Shown: one piece after another, positions 8,919 through 18,551 of the stretch
Layout: every line of letters begins with the position of its first letter
Position numbering within the stretch: position 1 is the first letter of the stretch
Assembly: GCF_900129565.1 (NCBI RefSeq)
Contig: NZ_FQWD01000003.1
Span: 597,015-661,014 of the forward strand
Direction of reading: 5' to 3'
DNA: 64,000 nt
Source of the DNA: Marisediminitalea aggregata
GTDB taxonomy: Bacteria; Pseudomonadota; Gammaproteobacteria; Enterobacterales; Alteromonadaceae
Translations under genes and position numbers: made by a program
Notes under the pieces: generated by a model
Databases searched by the model: none
The model's input: only the letters and a program-made list of their open reading frames with translations
Told to the model about the DNA's origin: nothing

Positions 8919-8957
8919 GCCGGTGTAGGCCAGATAGCGCCTACACCGGCTTTATTT
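8919..8957 (+). terminator. Strong terminator closing the 3-hydroxybutyrate operon
   Basis: A perfect 12-bp stem, GCCGGTGTAGGC (8919-8930) with GCCTACACCGGC (8939-8950), is followed by TTTATTTT. Confidence 0.9.
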
Positions 8958-9008
8958 TGCTTCACTGGTTATGGTAATGTCGCCCCAGTAAATGGGGAAA
9001 TTACACAC

Positions 9009-9884
9009 ATGCCTTATAAGACCGTTGGATTAATCGGTAAAGCGGCCCACAAAGGGGCGCATGCAAGCTTAAATGCATTGGCCGACTATTTACGCGCTAA
9101 GCATTGCACCATTCTGGTTGAAGAAACCGTTGCCGCAGAAATGGACTGCGACGATTTTACTGTTTGTGATTTAGTCACCATTGGTAAACAAGCCGACCTG
9201 GCAGTCGTTGTAGGTGGCGACGGCAATATGCTTGGCGCAGCCCGCGTGCTTTCCCGGTTTAATATTCATGTGGTCGGCGTCAACCGCGGGAATCTGGGCT
9301 TTCTTACCGATATTCACCCCGACGAAGTCGTTCAGCAGATGGATTTGATCTACAACGGCGAAACAATGGTGGAGCAGCGCTTTCTGCTGGAAGTAGAAGT
9401 GTACCGCCACGAGCTTCTGAAAAGTAATAATTCCGCCGTCAATGAAGTCGTTCTTCACCATGGCAAAGTCGCCCATATGATGGAGTTCGAAGTGTTCATT
9501 GACGATCACTTCGTGTTCAGTCAACGTTCCGATGGACTTATTGTCGCCACCCCAACTGGCTCCACGGCTTATTCGCTGTCGGGCGGCGGACCAATTTTAA
9601 TGCCTCACCTGGATGCACTTACCCTCGTACCTATGTTCCCACATACTCTGAGTAGTCGCCCAATTGTAGTAGATGCCAACAGCACAGTCTCTATGCGCGT
9701 ATCAAAGGTCAACTCTGACAGTTTGCAGGTGAGTTGCGACAGCCACATTGTGCTGCCGGTGCTGCCTGGCGACGAGATACGCGTGCGCAAAGGCAACAAC
9801 CGGCTGTCTATGGTGCACCCGAAGGGCTATAACTACTTTAACGTATTGCGCAAAAAATTAGGCTGGGGTAGCAAGCTGTATTAA
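9009..9884 (+). CDS. nadK: NAD kinase
   Basis: 291 aa. ATP-NAD kinase makes NADP from NAD in the cytoplasm. The GGDG motif is in [10 protein letters not shown], followed by [10 protein letters not shown], then [16 protein letters not shown] and SSRPIVVD, as in E. coli NadK (292 aa). It stands alone, with its own promoter between the upstream terminator and the start. It converges with the histidine-kinase gene; the two stop codons overlap at 9881-9884, leaving no room for a terminator between them. Confidence 0.97.
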   Translation: MPYKTVGLIGKAAHKGAHASLNALADYLRAKHCTILVEETVAAEMDCDDFTVCDLVTIGKQADLAVVVGGDGNMLGAARVLSRFNIHVVGVNRGNLGFLTDIHPDEVVQQMDLIYNGETMVEQRFLLEVEVYRHELLKSNNSAVNEVVLHHGKVAHMMEFEVFIDDHFVFSQRSDGLIVATPTGSTAYSLSGGGPILMPHLDALTLVPMFPHTLSSRPIVVDANSTVSMRVSKVNSDSLQVSCDSHIVLPVLPGDEIRVRKGNNRLSMVHPKGYNYFNVLRKKLGWGSKLY

Positions 9885-12800
9885 GCGTCATTCTTTGACG
9901 ATTTGACTGAGCAACTAAAGCAGCTTTCCAGAGCTTGCTGTAACTCATCACCGGTGAAGGGTTTAGTGAGCCTGGCTTCTATCAGTTGTTTCTCCGTGCT
10001 GTCCCACCCGGCCTCATCACTGTAACCACTCATTAACTGGATGTAGCACGTTAACTTGTGCTCCCGAATAAAAGAAACCAGTGCCAAGCCACCGCCATCT
10101 GGCATTTTGATATCTGACAGCAACAAGTCTACCGGGGCATCGAGTAATTGCTGTTTGGCATCAGCAACGGTTGTCGATACCCGGGTTTGGTAGCCTAGTT
10201 TGTCGAGTTGGGTTGCAAACAATCTGGCGAGCAGCTCTTCATCGTCAACGATCAGGACGGTTTTGGATTCACCTGGCTCACTTGTCAATACAGGCTGTTC
10301 TGTCGGTCGCTTGCGCTGCGTTGGAAAATACAAGGTAAACACCGTACCCTCGCCGGGCTTACTGTTGCAAACCACACTACCGCCCAAGTTTTTCATGTAG
10401 GCAAGTACTTGCGCTAATCCAAGACCCGTACCTTGCTTGCCTTTCGTCGTTACAAATGGCTCAAAAATGCGAACAAGCATGTCGGGGTGAATACCTGCAC
10501 CGTCATCATGTATTGCCAGTATGGCGTAGTTACCTGGCGCGATACCCAGGACTTCCGCTTGTTCGTTGTCGAGTTTCTCTGCCTGCGTTGTCAGTGTAAT
10601 ACTGCCATCAGGCTTTGTTGCATGAACGGCATTGACTACCAGATTTAGCAAAACATGTTCAAGTTGTTCAGACTCGATAAGGGCGGGCAACCCTTTTTCA
10701 CACGCATGAAAAGTTAGCGTTCGCTGTGAAGCTGCTTGTTGAAAGTTGGGCAGCATACTGTCGATAACGTCATTGAGGTCGACGAATGAGGTCTTTTTAT
10801 TGTCTTTGGTTGAAAATACCAACAGTTGTTTTATCAGTGTTTTGGCGCGCTCACCTGCACTCACAATTTGCTTCATGTAGGCCTGTAAATCACCGTCGAC
10901 CTCAGACGCGACAAGTTGACCGTAGCCAACAATGATCCCCAGAATATTGTTGAAGTCATGAGCGACAGTACCGGTTAACTGACCCAAGGCTTCCAGTTTC
11001 TGGGATTGAATAAGACGCTGTTCCTGAGCTTTTTCCCGGCTCAAATCGCGCAGCAGCACCAGGCAGGCATCCTGGGTAACCTCGCGATCTTCTGGCAACC
11101 TCACAACAGTCACGCTGACCGGGAAGCTATCTCCGTTACGGCGTGTTCCAGCAACTTCCATGGCATATTGCTGCGTAGGTGCCTGATGAAGACTTTGTGC
11201 ATCTACAGCCGGCAAAAACTGCTGTATATCTCGTTTCTCAGGTAATGGGAGTCCATCGGTAAACAAATTCAGGAATGCGGGATTACAACTAGTCACCTTC
11301 CCTTGGATGTCCAGCGTCGCCAGCGCATCGGGAATATTATCAACGACGAGCGCTCTCTCCAGTCGCTGATAATCTGAGAACGCCTTAGCTTTGCCTAACT
11401 CCTCTTTCAGGAACAACTGGGCGACCAAACCGGCAACAATGGTTACAAAATTCTCTTCGTCTACCTGCCATTCTCGTTTTTGGCGCAGTTCTTCCACACA
11501 CACTACGCCGACTATCTCGCCGTCTTTAACTATGCATGCATCCAGCATAGACTTTACGCCGTAAACCAGCAGGTAACTCTCGGCCAATTCACGGGTATTG
11601 GGATGATTTACTGCATCGTACGCGTTGATTCGACTATGACACTTGAGTGCATTAAAGTAAGTAGGAATATCCTTTACATTTATTACAGACCCAGCGCTAA
11701 AACTGTGTGTGTTAGCATCGTAGATTGATTCACACACCAACTGTTTACTATTCGCACTCAGGCTCCAGACACTCACTCTACTTGCATCCAGTACCCTGCT
11801 GGTCGCTTTACAAATGAGGTGTATAGAATCTATCCAGCTGCCCGCGACAATGTGTTCATGTTGCACTAACCCGGCAAGGGCATCACCCTGGCCTCTAACC
11901 CGTTTTTGAGCTTGCTGTTTGGCTTCCATTGCAGATTGGATTGTCTCAAGTGCCTGCTGACTTCGGGCTTGTTCAAGCGCTGCACTTTGAATGCCTGCCG
12001 CGGTCATGAGTAGCTGATGATGTTCCTCACTGTGACTGGACATTGCGGGCGTATTCGCTGACCACACCACAACAGCCCCAAGTAACTGTCCGGCATTGGC
12101 AGTGGGAAACACAAGAAGCACCTGACTGCCATGACCTTCAACGGGAATTGCCTGCCACGCTTTTTCTTGCTCTAGTACAGACGACGCCATAGCATAATTG
12201 ACCGATTCAGTGAGTAACTTGCCAAAAGTGGTTATCTGTTGGGGATCGTCTGTTACACAGTACTTTTCTGCTAATGTGTAATCAGACACACCCCGCTGAT
12301 AAACCGCTACACCCAACGCGTCGTAGGTTGTCATAAACGCCTGAGACAAGTTACGTAGGCACACGGCAAGATTGGGTTCGGTCAGAAAAGCATGCTGAAT
12401 AGATGCCACTTGCCACAGCAGCCTGGACTTATCCTGCAACTGCGAATCCGTTCGGCTTAAACGGAACTGATTCGCCAGATATAGCGACATTCCCCAAAAC
12501 AGTAGTAATGAAGCGGTAAGCGGTACGCCATAACGAACAAGATTAGCGCCGCTTAACCATCCCAGGCTGGAATTAAACACATTGATTTGCCAGTGCCTGC
12601 CAGCCCAGTCGAAGTTAGCAACGCCACTGATACCCTGCTGAACTGAATTGTGCTGTTCAGGGCCAGCCAAAACCACATACTGATTAGCCGGATCGGTGAC
12701 ATCCTTGATTTCAAGGGTGGCGGTTTGATGTAACTGGAGTACCGAGGACATGATCACCGTGAGGTCGATAACCCCCACCACCACACCTTTCAGGTTGCCA

Positions 12801-14023
12801 ATTTGCCCATTTAATGTGCCTGATTGCTCGTAGCTAACCGGACTGATCAACAAAACGCCTCGATGATTGTTTTGCACCAGTGTTATGGGCGGTGTAGCAG
12901 TCGCCTTTTCCCTTTGTATCGCTGCATTTATTGCTAATCGCCGCGAAGGGTTTGCATAGATATCTAACCCTACTGCTTTAATATTGGGTTCCAAAGGCGT
13001 GATATGTAACACCACGATTTTAAAATCTCCCAGCCGCTTTACGTCACTGTTACTTCCTGACTCAGAAGGCTGATGGATAGCAATAGGCCTGTCTTCAATC
13101 ACGCTGTTCAACTGAGCTTGAATCGCGGCCAGGTTATAATCATTTACCTTGGGGTTCCAGCTTAAACTCAGGCCTTCTTCATTCTTTAAAAAAGGCTGTG
13201 TATACCAATTAAATATGGTTTTATCGACGTTCTGATCGCCGGAAAAAAACTGAGAAATGACGAAGATGGCGTCGTCGATATGCAGCAATCGGTTATCAAT
13301 ATCCCGACTGATTAACTGAGCAACTTCCTCCAGCTCCAGTTTTCTTGCATAACGCTCACCTTTATTGGTGAACACCACAATGGCCGCGATGACCAAACCG
13401 ACAAATACTAAAAACACTGAAACCCGCCGCCACTCTCTAGGTTCATTGCTTACGTATAACAACTGGGTGGTCAACGGCGTAATGACAATAGCGCCAAGGA
13501 ACAGGCTACACCACCAGAAAAAGAACTGTTCGGCATAATTTGACGGCTCAATGCTGGTTGTAAGCATCAGTCCGACAACCAATACCAACAACAAAGCCGG
13601 TGCCGCCAGGCCTACCACCGAGACAAAACCGGCAAATTGACCTGACGACGTAAAATACACCGGTCGTAGTACCGGTGACAGCACATTTAACAAAACAATA
13701 GCGACTAAAGGGCTCAAACAATTCAGCAACGTGAATGTAAGCCACTGCCAGGCAGGCAACTTTCCCCAATCAGACAACAACACAAGCAAGATGGTGCTGA
13801 TCACATTAGCGATCATTACGATCGATATGCGTCGCCAGCCGTGCATCAACAAAAAGCTCAATGCAATACCATACCCCAACGCGAAGCCAATCGAGGGCGC
13901 TTGTATAGGGTCAGAAATCACCACGCTGGACAATGACAAGAGCGCCATTATTGCGCACCACATCATCCAATACACTTGTGAAAATTTCATCGAATTAATA
14001 TTCGGGTTGAGCGTTTTATTCAT
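9881..14023 (-). CDS. Hybrid sensor histidine kinase (MASE1-like, CHASE, GAF, PAS, HisKA, HATPase, REC)
   Basis: 1380 aa membrane sensor. The order read from the sequence is: an N-terminal block of about eight membrane segments resembling MASE1 (about 12-230); a periplasmic CHASE-like region (about 240-450) closed by another membrane span near 500; two GAF-like regions (about 535-690 and 720-880); a PAS domain (about 890-1005); HisKA with phospho-acceptor His1022 in VAHDFNNIL; HATPase (N-box [13 protein letters not shown], then DDGAGI and GKQGTGLGL); and a C-terminal receiver ([10 protein letters not shown] onward). It is probably phosphorelay-capable. It is transcribed divergently from an HTH-REC regulator that is its probable partner. 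The ligand is unknown. Confidence 0.9.
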   Translation of the reverse strand: MNKTLNPNINSMKFSQVYWMMWCAIMALLSLSSVVISDPIQAPSIGFALGYGIALSFLLMHGWRRISIVMIANVISTILLVLLSDWGKLPAWQWLTFTLLNCLSPLVAIVLLNVLSPVLRPVYFTSSGQFAGFVSVVGLAAPALLLVLVVGLMLTTSIEPSNYAEQFFFWWCSLFLGAIVITPLTTQLLYVSNEPREWRRVSVFLVFVGLVIAAIVVFTNKGERYARKLELEEVAQLISRDIDNRLLHIDDAIFVISQFFSGDQNVDKTIFNWYTQPFLKNEEGLSLSWNPKVNDYNLAAIQAQLNSVIEDRPIAIHQPSESGSNSDVKRLGDFKIVVLHITPLEPNIKAVGLDIYANPSRRLAINAAIQREKATATPPITLVQNNHRGVLLISPVSYEQSGTLNGQIGNLKGVVVGVIDLTVIMSSVLQLHQTATLEIKDVTDPANQYVVLAGPEQHNSVQQGISGVANFDWAGRHWQINVFNSSLGWLSGANLVRYGVPLTASLLLFWGMSLYLANQFRLSRTDSQLQDKSRLLWQVASIQHAFLTEPNLAVCLRNLSQAFMTTYDALGVAVYQRGVSDYTLAEKYCVTDDPQQITTFGKLLTESVNYAMASSVLEQEKAWQAIPVEGHGSQVLLVFPTANAGQLLGAVVVWSANTPAMSSHSEEHHQLLMTAAGIQSAALEQARSQQALETIQSAMEAKQQAQKRVRGQGDALAGLVQHEHIVAGSWIDSIHLICKATSRVLDASRVSVWSLSANSKQLVCESIYDANTHSFSAGSVINVKDIPTYFNALKCHSRINAYDAVNHPNTRELAESYLLVYGVKSMLDACIVKDGEIVGVVCVEELRQKREWQVDEENFVTIVAGLVAQLFLKEELGKAKAFSDYQRLERALVVDNIPDALATLDIQGKVTSCNPAFLNLFTDGLPLPEKRDIQQFLPAVDAQSLHQAPTQQYAMEVAGTRRNGDSFPVSVTVVRLPEDREVTQDACLVLLRDLSREKAQEQRLIQSQKLEALGQLTGTVAHDFNNILGIIVGYGQLVASEVDGDLQAYMKQIVSAGERAKTLIKQLLVFSTKDNKKTSFVDLNDVIDSMLPNFQQAASQRTLTFHACEKGLPALIESEQLEHVLLNLVVNAVHATKPDGSITLTTQAEKLDNEQAEVLGIAPGNYAILAIHDDGAGIHPDMLVRIFEPFVTTKGKQGTGLGLAQVLAYMKNLGGSVVCNSKPGEGTVFTLYFPTQRKRPTEQPVLTSEPGESKTVLIVDDEELLARLFATQLDKLGYQTRVSTTVADAKQQLLDAPVDLLLSDIKMPDGGGLALVSFIREHKLTCYIQLMSGYSDEAGWDSTEKQLIEARLTKPFTGDELQQALESCFSCSVKSSKNDA

Positions 14024-14028
14024 ATTTT

Positions 14029-14052
14029 TTCGATTATATCGATTTTATCGCT
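14029..14052. repeat. Three ATCGAT-like direct repeats at 9-nt spacing (divergent promoter)
   Basis: TTCGAT (14029), ATCGAT (14038) and ATCGCT (14047) start exactly 9 bases apart in the 88-base spacer between the hybrid kinase and the HTH-REC regulator. Another copy (ATCGAA, 13989) lies just inside the kinase gene. This is a candidate binding array for the HTH-REC protein. Confidence 0.6.
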
Positions 14053-14111
14053 TGAAAGGATAATAAAGTCTTTTAGAATAGAATCATACTTTAGTCAAAA
14101 AACAAACAATC

Positions 14112-14723
14112 ATGACTGACAATAACGTGTTGCTATCGCCGAGTGAAGCGGCAGAACTCCTGAACGTTTCACCGGTTACACTCAGACAATGGTCTCAAAA
14201 AGGGCGAATTCCGTTTCAAATTACGCCAGGAGGTCATCGACGTTATAAAAGATCAGAGTTGTATTCGTTTGCGAAAATCATGGGTATGGAGCTCAGTGAC
14301 CCCTCTGCCCCCGCCCAAACGGACTTTGTGCCTGGTAAACCCTTGCAATCCCTGTCGATTCTCATTGTTGATGACAACAAAGAACTGTGCGAATTCCTTA
14401 AAGTCATGTTGGAACGATATGAGCCCAACTGGCAAATCACCCTTGCGCATGACGGTTTTGAAGCAGGTCTTCGCGTGCAGCAACTCAAACCCGATGTAAT
14501 GATTGTAGATCTCAATCTTCCAGGCCTCAATGGCGATGAGTTGTGCTTAAATATCAAATCTATAGACGACCTGAAGCACGTCAGATTAATCGGGATGAGT
14601 GGCATGATAGACGCAACAGGGATTGATCAGTTCTTGCGTGCCGGCGCAGAAATCGTGTTGGAGAAACCAATAACCCAAGAAGACCTCACCAAATCGATTA
14701 CATCGATATTTAGAGTTAAATAA
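14112..14723 (+). CDS. HTH (MerR/BldC-like)-REC response regulator
   Basis: 203 aa. Residues 7-55 form a MerR-type winged HTH (SPSEAAELLNVSPVTLRQW, then GGHRRYKRSEL) like that of BldC and excisionase-type proteins. Residues 82-200 form a receiver domain (acidic pair 87-88, phospho-acceptor Asp133 in MIVDLNLPG, Lys near 185 in LEKPIT). The DNA-binding domain precedes the receiver, the reverse of the usual OmpR/NarL order. The effector-binding and dimer helix of true MerR proteins is absent. It lies between two ATCGAT repeat clusters and diverges from the large kinase, so the two likely form one signalling system that also reaches the phosphodiesterase downstream. Confidence 0.88.
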   Translation: MTDNNVLLSPSEAAELLNVSPVTLRQWSQKGRIPFQITPGGHRRYKRSELYSFAKIMGMELSDPSAPAQTDFVPGKPLQSLSILIVDDNKELCEFLKVMLERYEPNWQITLAHDGFEAGLRVQQLKPDVMIVDLNLPGLNGDELCLNIKSIDDLKHVRLIGMSGMIDATGIDQFLRAGAEIVLEKPITQEDLTKSITSIFRVK

Positions 14724-14778
14724 CATAAAAATCGATATTGACATCGATTTAATCGATACTATAATTCAGCTCATCGAA
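14693..14778. repeat. ATCGAT repeat cluster upstream of the EAL gene
   Basis: ATCGAT occurs at 14693, 14702, 14731, 14743 and 14752, with ATCGAA at 14773. Two of the intervals (14693-14702 and 14743-14752) are exactly 9 bases, as in the divergent promoter at 14029. The first two copies lie in the last codons of the HTH-REC gene, the others in the spacer before the phosphodiesterase gene. Confidence 0.6.
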
Positions 14779-14913
14779 TTTACATTAGATGTTTGCGCTT
14801 TTTTCCACTAGCAATGGTCGGCTTATCGCAACATTTACGCGCGTGTTGTTACCCTGAGTGCGGATTTAACGAAGCCAGTGTAAGACGCCCCCGTAACCAC
14901 GAGGATGTACCTG

Positions 14914-16644
14914 ATGAGTGCGCCAAACAACTTGCTGATTGACCAGGTTTTTCGTCTGGCTGCTGAGCAAAGCCGCGACGCCATTCTGATCAGCGACAAA
15001 GACAATCAAATTATCTACGTCAACAACATGTTCAGCCAACTCACTGAATACACCGAAGATGACGTGATTGGAAAAAATCCAAGTATATTGAAATCGGGTA
15101 TTCAAACAGACGAATACTACGCGCAGCTATGGGCAACAATCGCGCAAAAAGGCGAGTGGCGTGGTGAACTTTGGAATCGTGCCAAGAGCGGGCGCCTGTT
15201 TTACGAGCACCAGCACATCATGGCAATTGCTGATGACAGTGGTGCCACGCAATATTACATATCAATATTTTATGATCGCACTCGCCAGCTTCGAGAGGCA
15301 CAAACCAAGCGGTTTAATGAGCGATATGACCGAAAAACACAACTGCCAAACGAACGAAAACTTCAGGAATATGTGAAAAGCCTGTCAAAAAATCAGCAAA
15401 CATCGTTCACTTATATCACTTTCAATTACCTGGATCTGAAAGACATTAACTCAACCTATGGCACTGAGTTTGGTGATTTGTTTTTGTCAGAAATCGCACT
15501 GCGAATTAAATCGTTGGGGCACCGTAAATTCTTCGCAGCACGCATAAGCGGCGGGCAGTTTGCCCTGATTACGCCCTATCAAAGCCAACAGCCACAGCGC
15601 TTAAGTGCACTTCAACATATCGCCAGAGAGCTCAAAGCCCCCATCGTGGTGCAAGACCGGGAGATCTTCCCGCAAGTAGAGATTGGCGTGTTGGAACAGG
15701 CTCATGAGCAGGAATTTGACCTTGAGTTATTTACTCACTCAGAGCACGATTCACATCGCGACCCCGCATCATCAAATCAAGATTTTTACTTTATTAATCA
15801 GAGCAATAAAGACAAAATTAGAGATGAATTCGAGCTCGCCCAGCGACTCCAACTGGCATTGAAAAATGACGATTTTGAGATTTATTTTCAACCACAGGTA
15901 AACAGCGTGGATCAGAGTATTCTGGGAGCTGAAGCCTTACTGCGTTGGTTTACGCCAGATGGCCAGATTTCACCTGGCGAATTTCTAACTGTCGCAGAAA
16001 AGTATAACTTGATGAACAAGCTCGATGAGTACGTAGTAAACAAGGTATTTGAGCACATTCATCGAGCCAAAACGAGACGAATTCAATTACCGCGGATTGC
16101 GATAAACATTTCGGATCAATTGATACCGTTGAACGTAATCGAAGCACTCATGGCGAAGCACAACATTCAGCCTGACGACTTTGAACTGGAGATCACGGAA
16201 AAACTCATCGCCGCTCACGATGACGAAACCAACCTGTTTTTACAGGCTTTCAAAGACCGTGGCATTCACACGTCTATTGATGATTTCGGTACAGGCTATT
16301 CGTCTTTGGCCAGACTTCGGCATCTCAAGGTCAACAAACTGAAAATAGACAAGTCTTTTATCGATCACATTAAATCCAGTCTTCAGGACAGAGAAATCCT
16401 ACTGTCGATTATTGGTATCGGTAAAGCACTGAAATTAACCGTATTGGCGGAGGGGGTGGAAACCCCCTGCCAATGGGAATTTTTGCAGCGCAGTGGTTGT
16501 GATTTAATTCAGGGCTTCCTGTTTTCAAAACCGGTAGACCTACCTACTCTGCTGTCGCTTTTGGCAGCTGGCCCTGTGCACAATGCTCTGGAAACCGAGC
16601 AATGCGAGTTCGTTACCCAGTGCCATTCCGCAAACCGCGGTTAA
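14914..16644 (+). CDS. PAS-GGDEF-EAL protein, probable c-di-GMP phosphodiesterase
   Basis: About 576 aa, no membrane segment. A PAS domain (about 10-130; IIYVNNMFSQLTEYTEDDVIG) is followed by a degenerate GGDEF domain (about 150-300; the signature reads SGGQF, so cyclase activity is unlikely). The EAL domain appears intact (about 310-565; GAEALLRW, ITEKLI, DDFGTGYSS, AEGVET). It should hydrolyse c-di-GMP in response to a PAS input. The start is taken at 14914, where GAGG lies 9 bases upstream; an in-frame ATG at 14905 touches that site and is less likely. The preceding spacer carries the ATCGAT repeats. Confidence 0.88.
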   Translation: MSAPNNLLIDQVFRLAAEQSRDAILISDKDNQIIYVNNMFSQLTEYTEDDVIGKNPSILKSGIQTDEYYAQLWATIAQKGEWRGELWNRAKSGRLFYEHQHIMAIADDSGATQYYISIFYDRTRQLREAQTKRFNERYDRKTQLPNERKLQEYVKSLSKNQQTSFTYITFNYLDLKDINSTYGTEFGDLFLSEIALRIKSLGHRKFFAARISGGQFALITPYQSQQPQRLSALQHIARELKAPIVVQDREIFPQVEIGVLEQAHEQEFDLELFTHSEHDSHRDPASSNQDFYFINQSNKDKIRDEFELAQRLQLALKNDDFEIYFQPQVNSVDQSILGAEALLRWFTPDGQISPGEFLTVAEKYNLMNKLDEYVVNKVFEHIHRAKTRRIQLPRIAINISDQLIPLNVIEALMAKHNIQPDDFELEITEKLIAAHDDETNLFLQAFKDRGIHTSIDDFGTGYSSLARLRHLKVNKLKIDKSFIDHIKSSLQDREILLSIIGIGKALKLTVLAEGVETPCQWEFLQRSGCDLIQGFLFSKPVDLPTLLSLLAAGPVHNALETEQCEFVTQCHSANRG

Positions 16645-16752
16645 CGCCGATACGCGGAAAGCAGACACACCTTGTAATGAATTAACACTTGAAGATTGTC
16701 TGCCCTAAAGTGACTATTAGGTCGTTGGATTCTATGAATAAGAGATGGACCA

Positions 16753-17355
16753 TTGCTCACCTTTACCGCTGTGTCACTGCGTTACCCCACTGCGACTATT
16801 TTTAATAATCTCACTCTGAATTTGCCGGAGAAGCGGGTTGTCATCACCGGAGAAAATGGCAGTGGCAAAACCACGTTATTAATGCTCGCCGCAGGCCTGG
16901 TAATGCCAGACGCCGGTGAGATAGCTTTCAACAGCCAGCCGGTCACATCACAACAAAACAAGCGGCGTATTGGTATTAGTGCCAGTAAAGTGGCTTTGCC
17001 AACATTTTTCACCTCTCGTGAACTGCTAGATTTTCATTGCCACATGCATCAATGCACGTTGGACTTAACAATGGCAGAGCAACTCGGGTTTTCGCCCTTT
17101 TTGCAAACCCGAGTATCAGATCTCTCGCTGGGCAATTACAAAAAACTCAGTTTACTTACCGCCTTGCTTCATGAGCCTGATTTGCTGTTGCTGGACGAAC
17201 CCACAAATGGCCTGGATGACGATGCCCGGCATGCAATGAATGCTATTCTGTCGGATTTTACCGGACAATTGATTATAGCCAGTCACGATACCGCGCTGTT
17301 GTCTTTGTCATTTGATCGCGAAATCCCCATGCAACACATTCGCGGAGTTTCCTAG
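16753..17355 (+). CDS. ABC transporter ATP-binding protein
   Basis: 200 aa, small single nucleotide-binding domain. Walker A (GENGSGKTT, about 33-41), signature-like segment (SDLSLGNYKKLSLL) and Walker B with D-loop (LLLLDEPTNGLD) are visible. The start is TTG after AGAG; the nearby ATG at 16745 is in another frame. The stop codon overlaps the GTG start of the permease gene (TAGTG), so the two are coupled. The compact form resembles CcmA/NatA-type exporter ATPases. The substrate is unknown. Confidence 0.88.
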   Translation: MLTFTAVSLRYPTATIFNNLTLNLPEKRVVITGENGSGKTTLLMLAAGLVMPDAGEIAFNSQPVTSQQNKRRIGISASKVALPTFFTSRELLDFHCHMHQCTLDLTMAEQLGFSPFLQTRVSDLSLGNYKKLSLLTALLHEPDLLLLDEPTNGLDDDARHAMNAILSDFTGQLIIASHDTALLSLSFDREIPMQHIRGVS

Positions 17356-18473
17356 TGCAATACTGGCAATTCCGTCTCACCGTATACCAACGACATCTGG
17401 AAGCCTGGTTAAATACCATCAAACAAGCCGCTGCCGGGGTGGTATATTTATTCCCAATGGCAATGCCAGCTTTACTGATGTTGCCTTTATTGGCTTTGGG
17501 TGTCATGGCAGACTCAGCGACATCCACCCAGCAATATTGTCTGGCATTGTGGGGCTTTCTATTGCTAACACACAGTTGGGTCATTCTTCAGAAAGATGGC
17601 ATTCTTGCCACGCCCTACGAGCACTACCATAATGGACTCCCCTTATCGACGGCACAGCGAAAAGTCACCACCGCACTGCTTACTGTTTATGCTTCCCACG
17701 TCTTTGTCGCTGGTCCGATACTGTTGTTTTTAATTATGGCAATTGGGAACGTTGACTTGTTGCTGACTGAGCCAGTATCCATGTCGCTACATCAACTTTT
17801 CCCCATAGCCGCAGCCTGTTTACTAAGCGTGCAGGTAATTCGGTTGGCCCTATTTAGTCGCTACCCCATAATCGGCTTAATTTTGGGACCATTGATGACA
17901 TTGCCATTACTGGGTGAAGTAGCAAAGCCGCTGGTTATTATAGTCTGGTCAGGCGTGTTGTTCGCTGAGCAAAAAATACCTGCTTTCCGACTAGGTCTGC
18001 CCCTGCTCCTTAAGGGATTACTTCGGTTCTTCTTGCAGGCAGACATCGCACAAGCCAACAAAGTCATGCTACGACTTATCTCACTGCTTATCCTGTTAAT
18101 TTGCGCTCAGGTGTTTATGCAAGCGGTCAACCTGGATGCAGCCATTGCGGCCGGCTATCTTTGCAGTTTCTTCATGGCTGTGCTGCTGGGCAGTAAATTA
18201 CTGGATACGCTTCAAGTGAAAGCGCAACACCAGTTCTATTTGGACTCACTGCCCGTTACTCGCACAACCCAGTCAACGTTGGCGGTAATTTACAGTACAC
18301 TTTACTGTATACCGCTGCTCGCACTGATCCTATGGTTCGACAGTTTTAACCTGTCACACTGGGTATTGCTGCTTGCGCTGTTGGTCGTCACCAAGGTCGG
18401 TATACTATTGAGTCAAAAGTACTTTTTAATTTTCCCCTGCTGCGCGGCAATCGTTGCCTGGTGGGTGTTTTAA
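17355..18473 (+). CDS. ABC transporter permease, unknown substrate
   Basis: 372 aa, strongly hydrophobic, with roughly ten membrane segments and no extracellular domain. It starts with GTG overlapping the ATPase stop codon and is the only permease beside it, so together they form a minimal exporter. It resembles the DUF6136-type membrane proteins found beside such ATPases in Alteromonadales, but I cannot confirm the family by eye. Several charged turns (YEHYHNG, SRYPIIG) separate the helices. Export substrate unknown. Confidence 0.75.
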   Translation: MQYWQFRLTVYQRHLEAWLNTIKQAAAGVVYLFPMAMPALLMLPLLALGVMADSATSTQQYCLALWGFLLLTHSWVILQKDGILATPYEHYHNGLPLSTAQRKVTTALLTVYASHVFVAGPILLFLIMAIGNVDLLLTEPVSMSLHQLFPIAAACLLSVQVIRLALFSRYPIIGLILGPLMTLPLLGEVAKPLVIIVWSGVLFAEQKIPAFRLGLPLLLKGLLRFFLQADIAQANKVMLRLISLLILLICAQVFMQAVNLDAAIAAGYLCSFFMAVLLGSKLLDTLQVKAQHQFYLDSLPVTRTTQSTLAVIYSTLYCIPLLALILWFDSFNLSHWVLLLALLVVTKVGILLSQKYFLIFPCCAAIVAWWVF

Positions 18474-18508
18474 AAATATTCTCCACACAGATCTTTACAT
18501 CACAAAAA

Positions 18509-18547
18509 TACTGTATATATTTACACGTACTGTATAAATATCGAGTT
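18509..18547 (+). promoter_or_regulatory. Two tandem LexA (SOS) box-like sites before recN
   Basis: TACTGTATATATTTACAC at 18509 and TACTGTATAAATATCGAG at 18528 both carry the TACTGTATA half of the gammaproteobacterial LexA box. The right halves are imperfect. They end 5 bases before the recN start. E. coli recN also has more than one LexA box. Confidence 0.7.
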
Positions 18548-18551
18548 AGTT

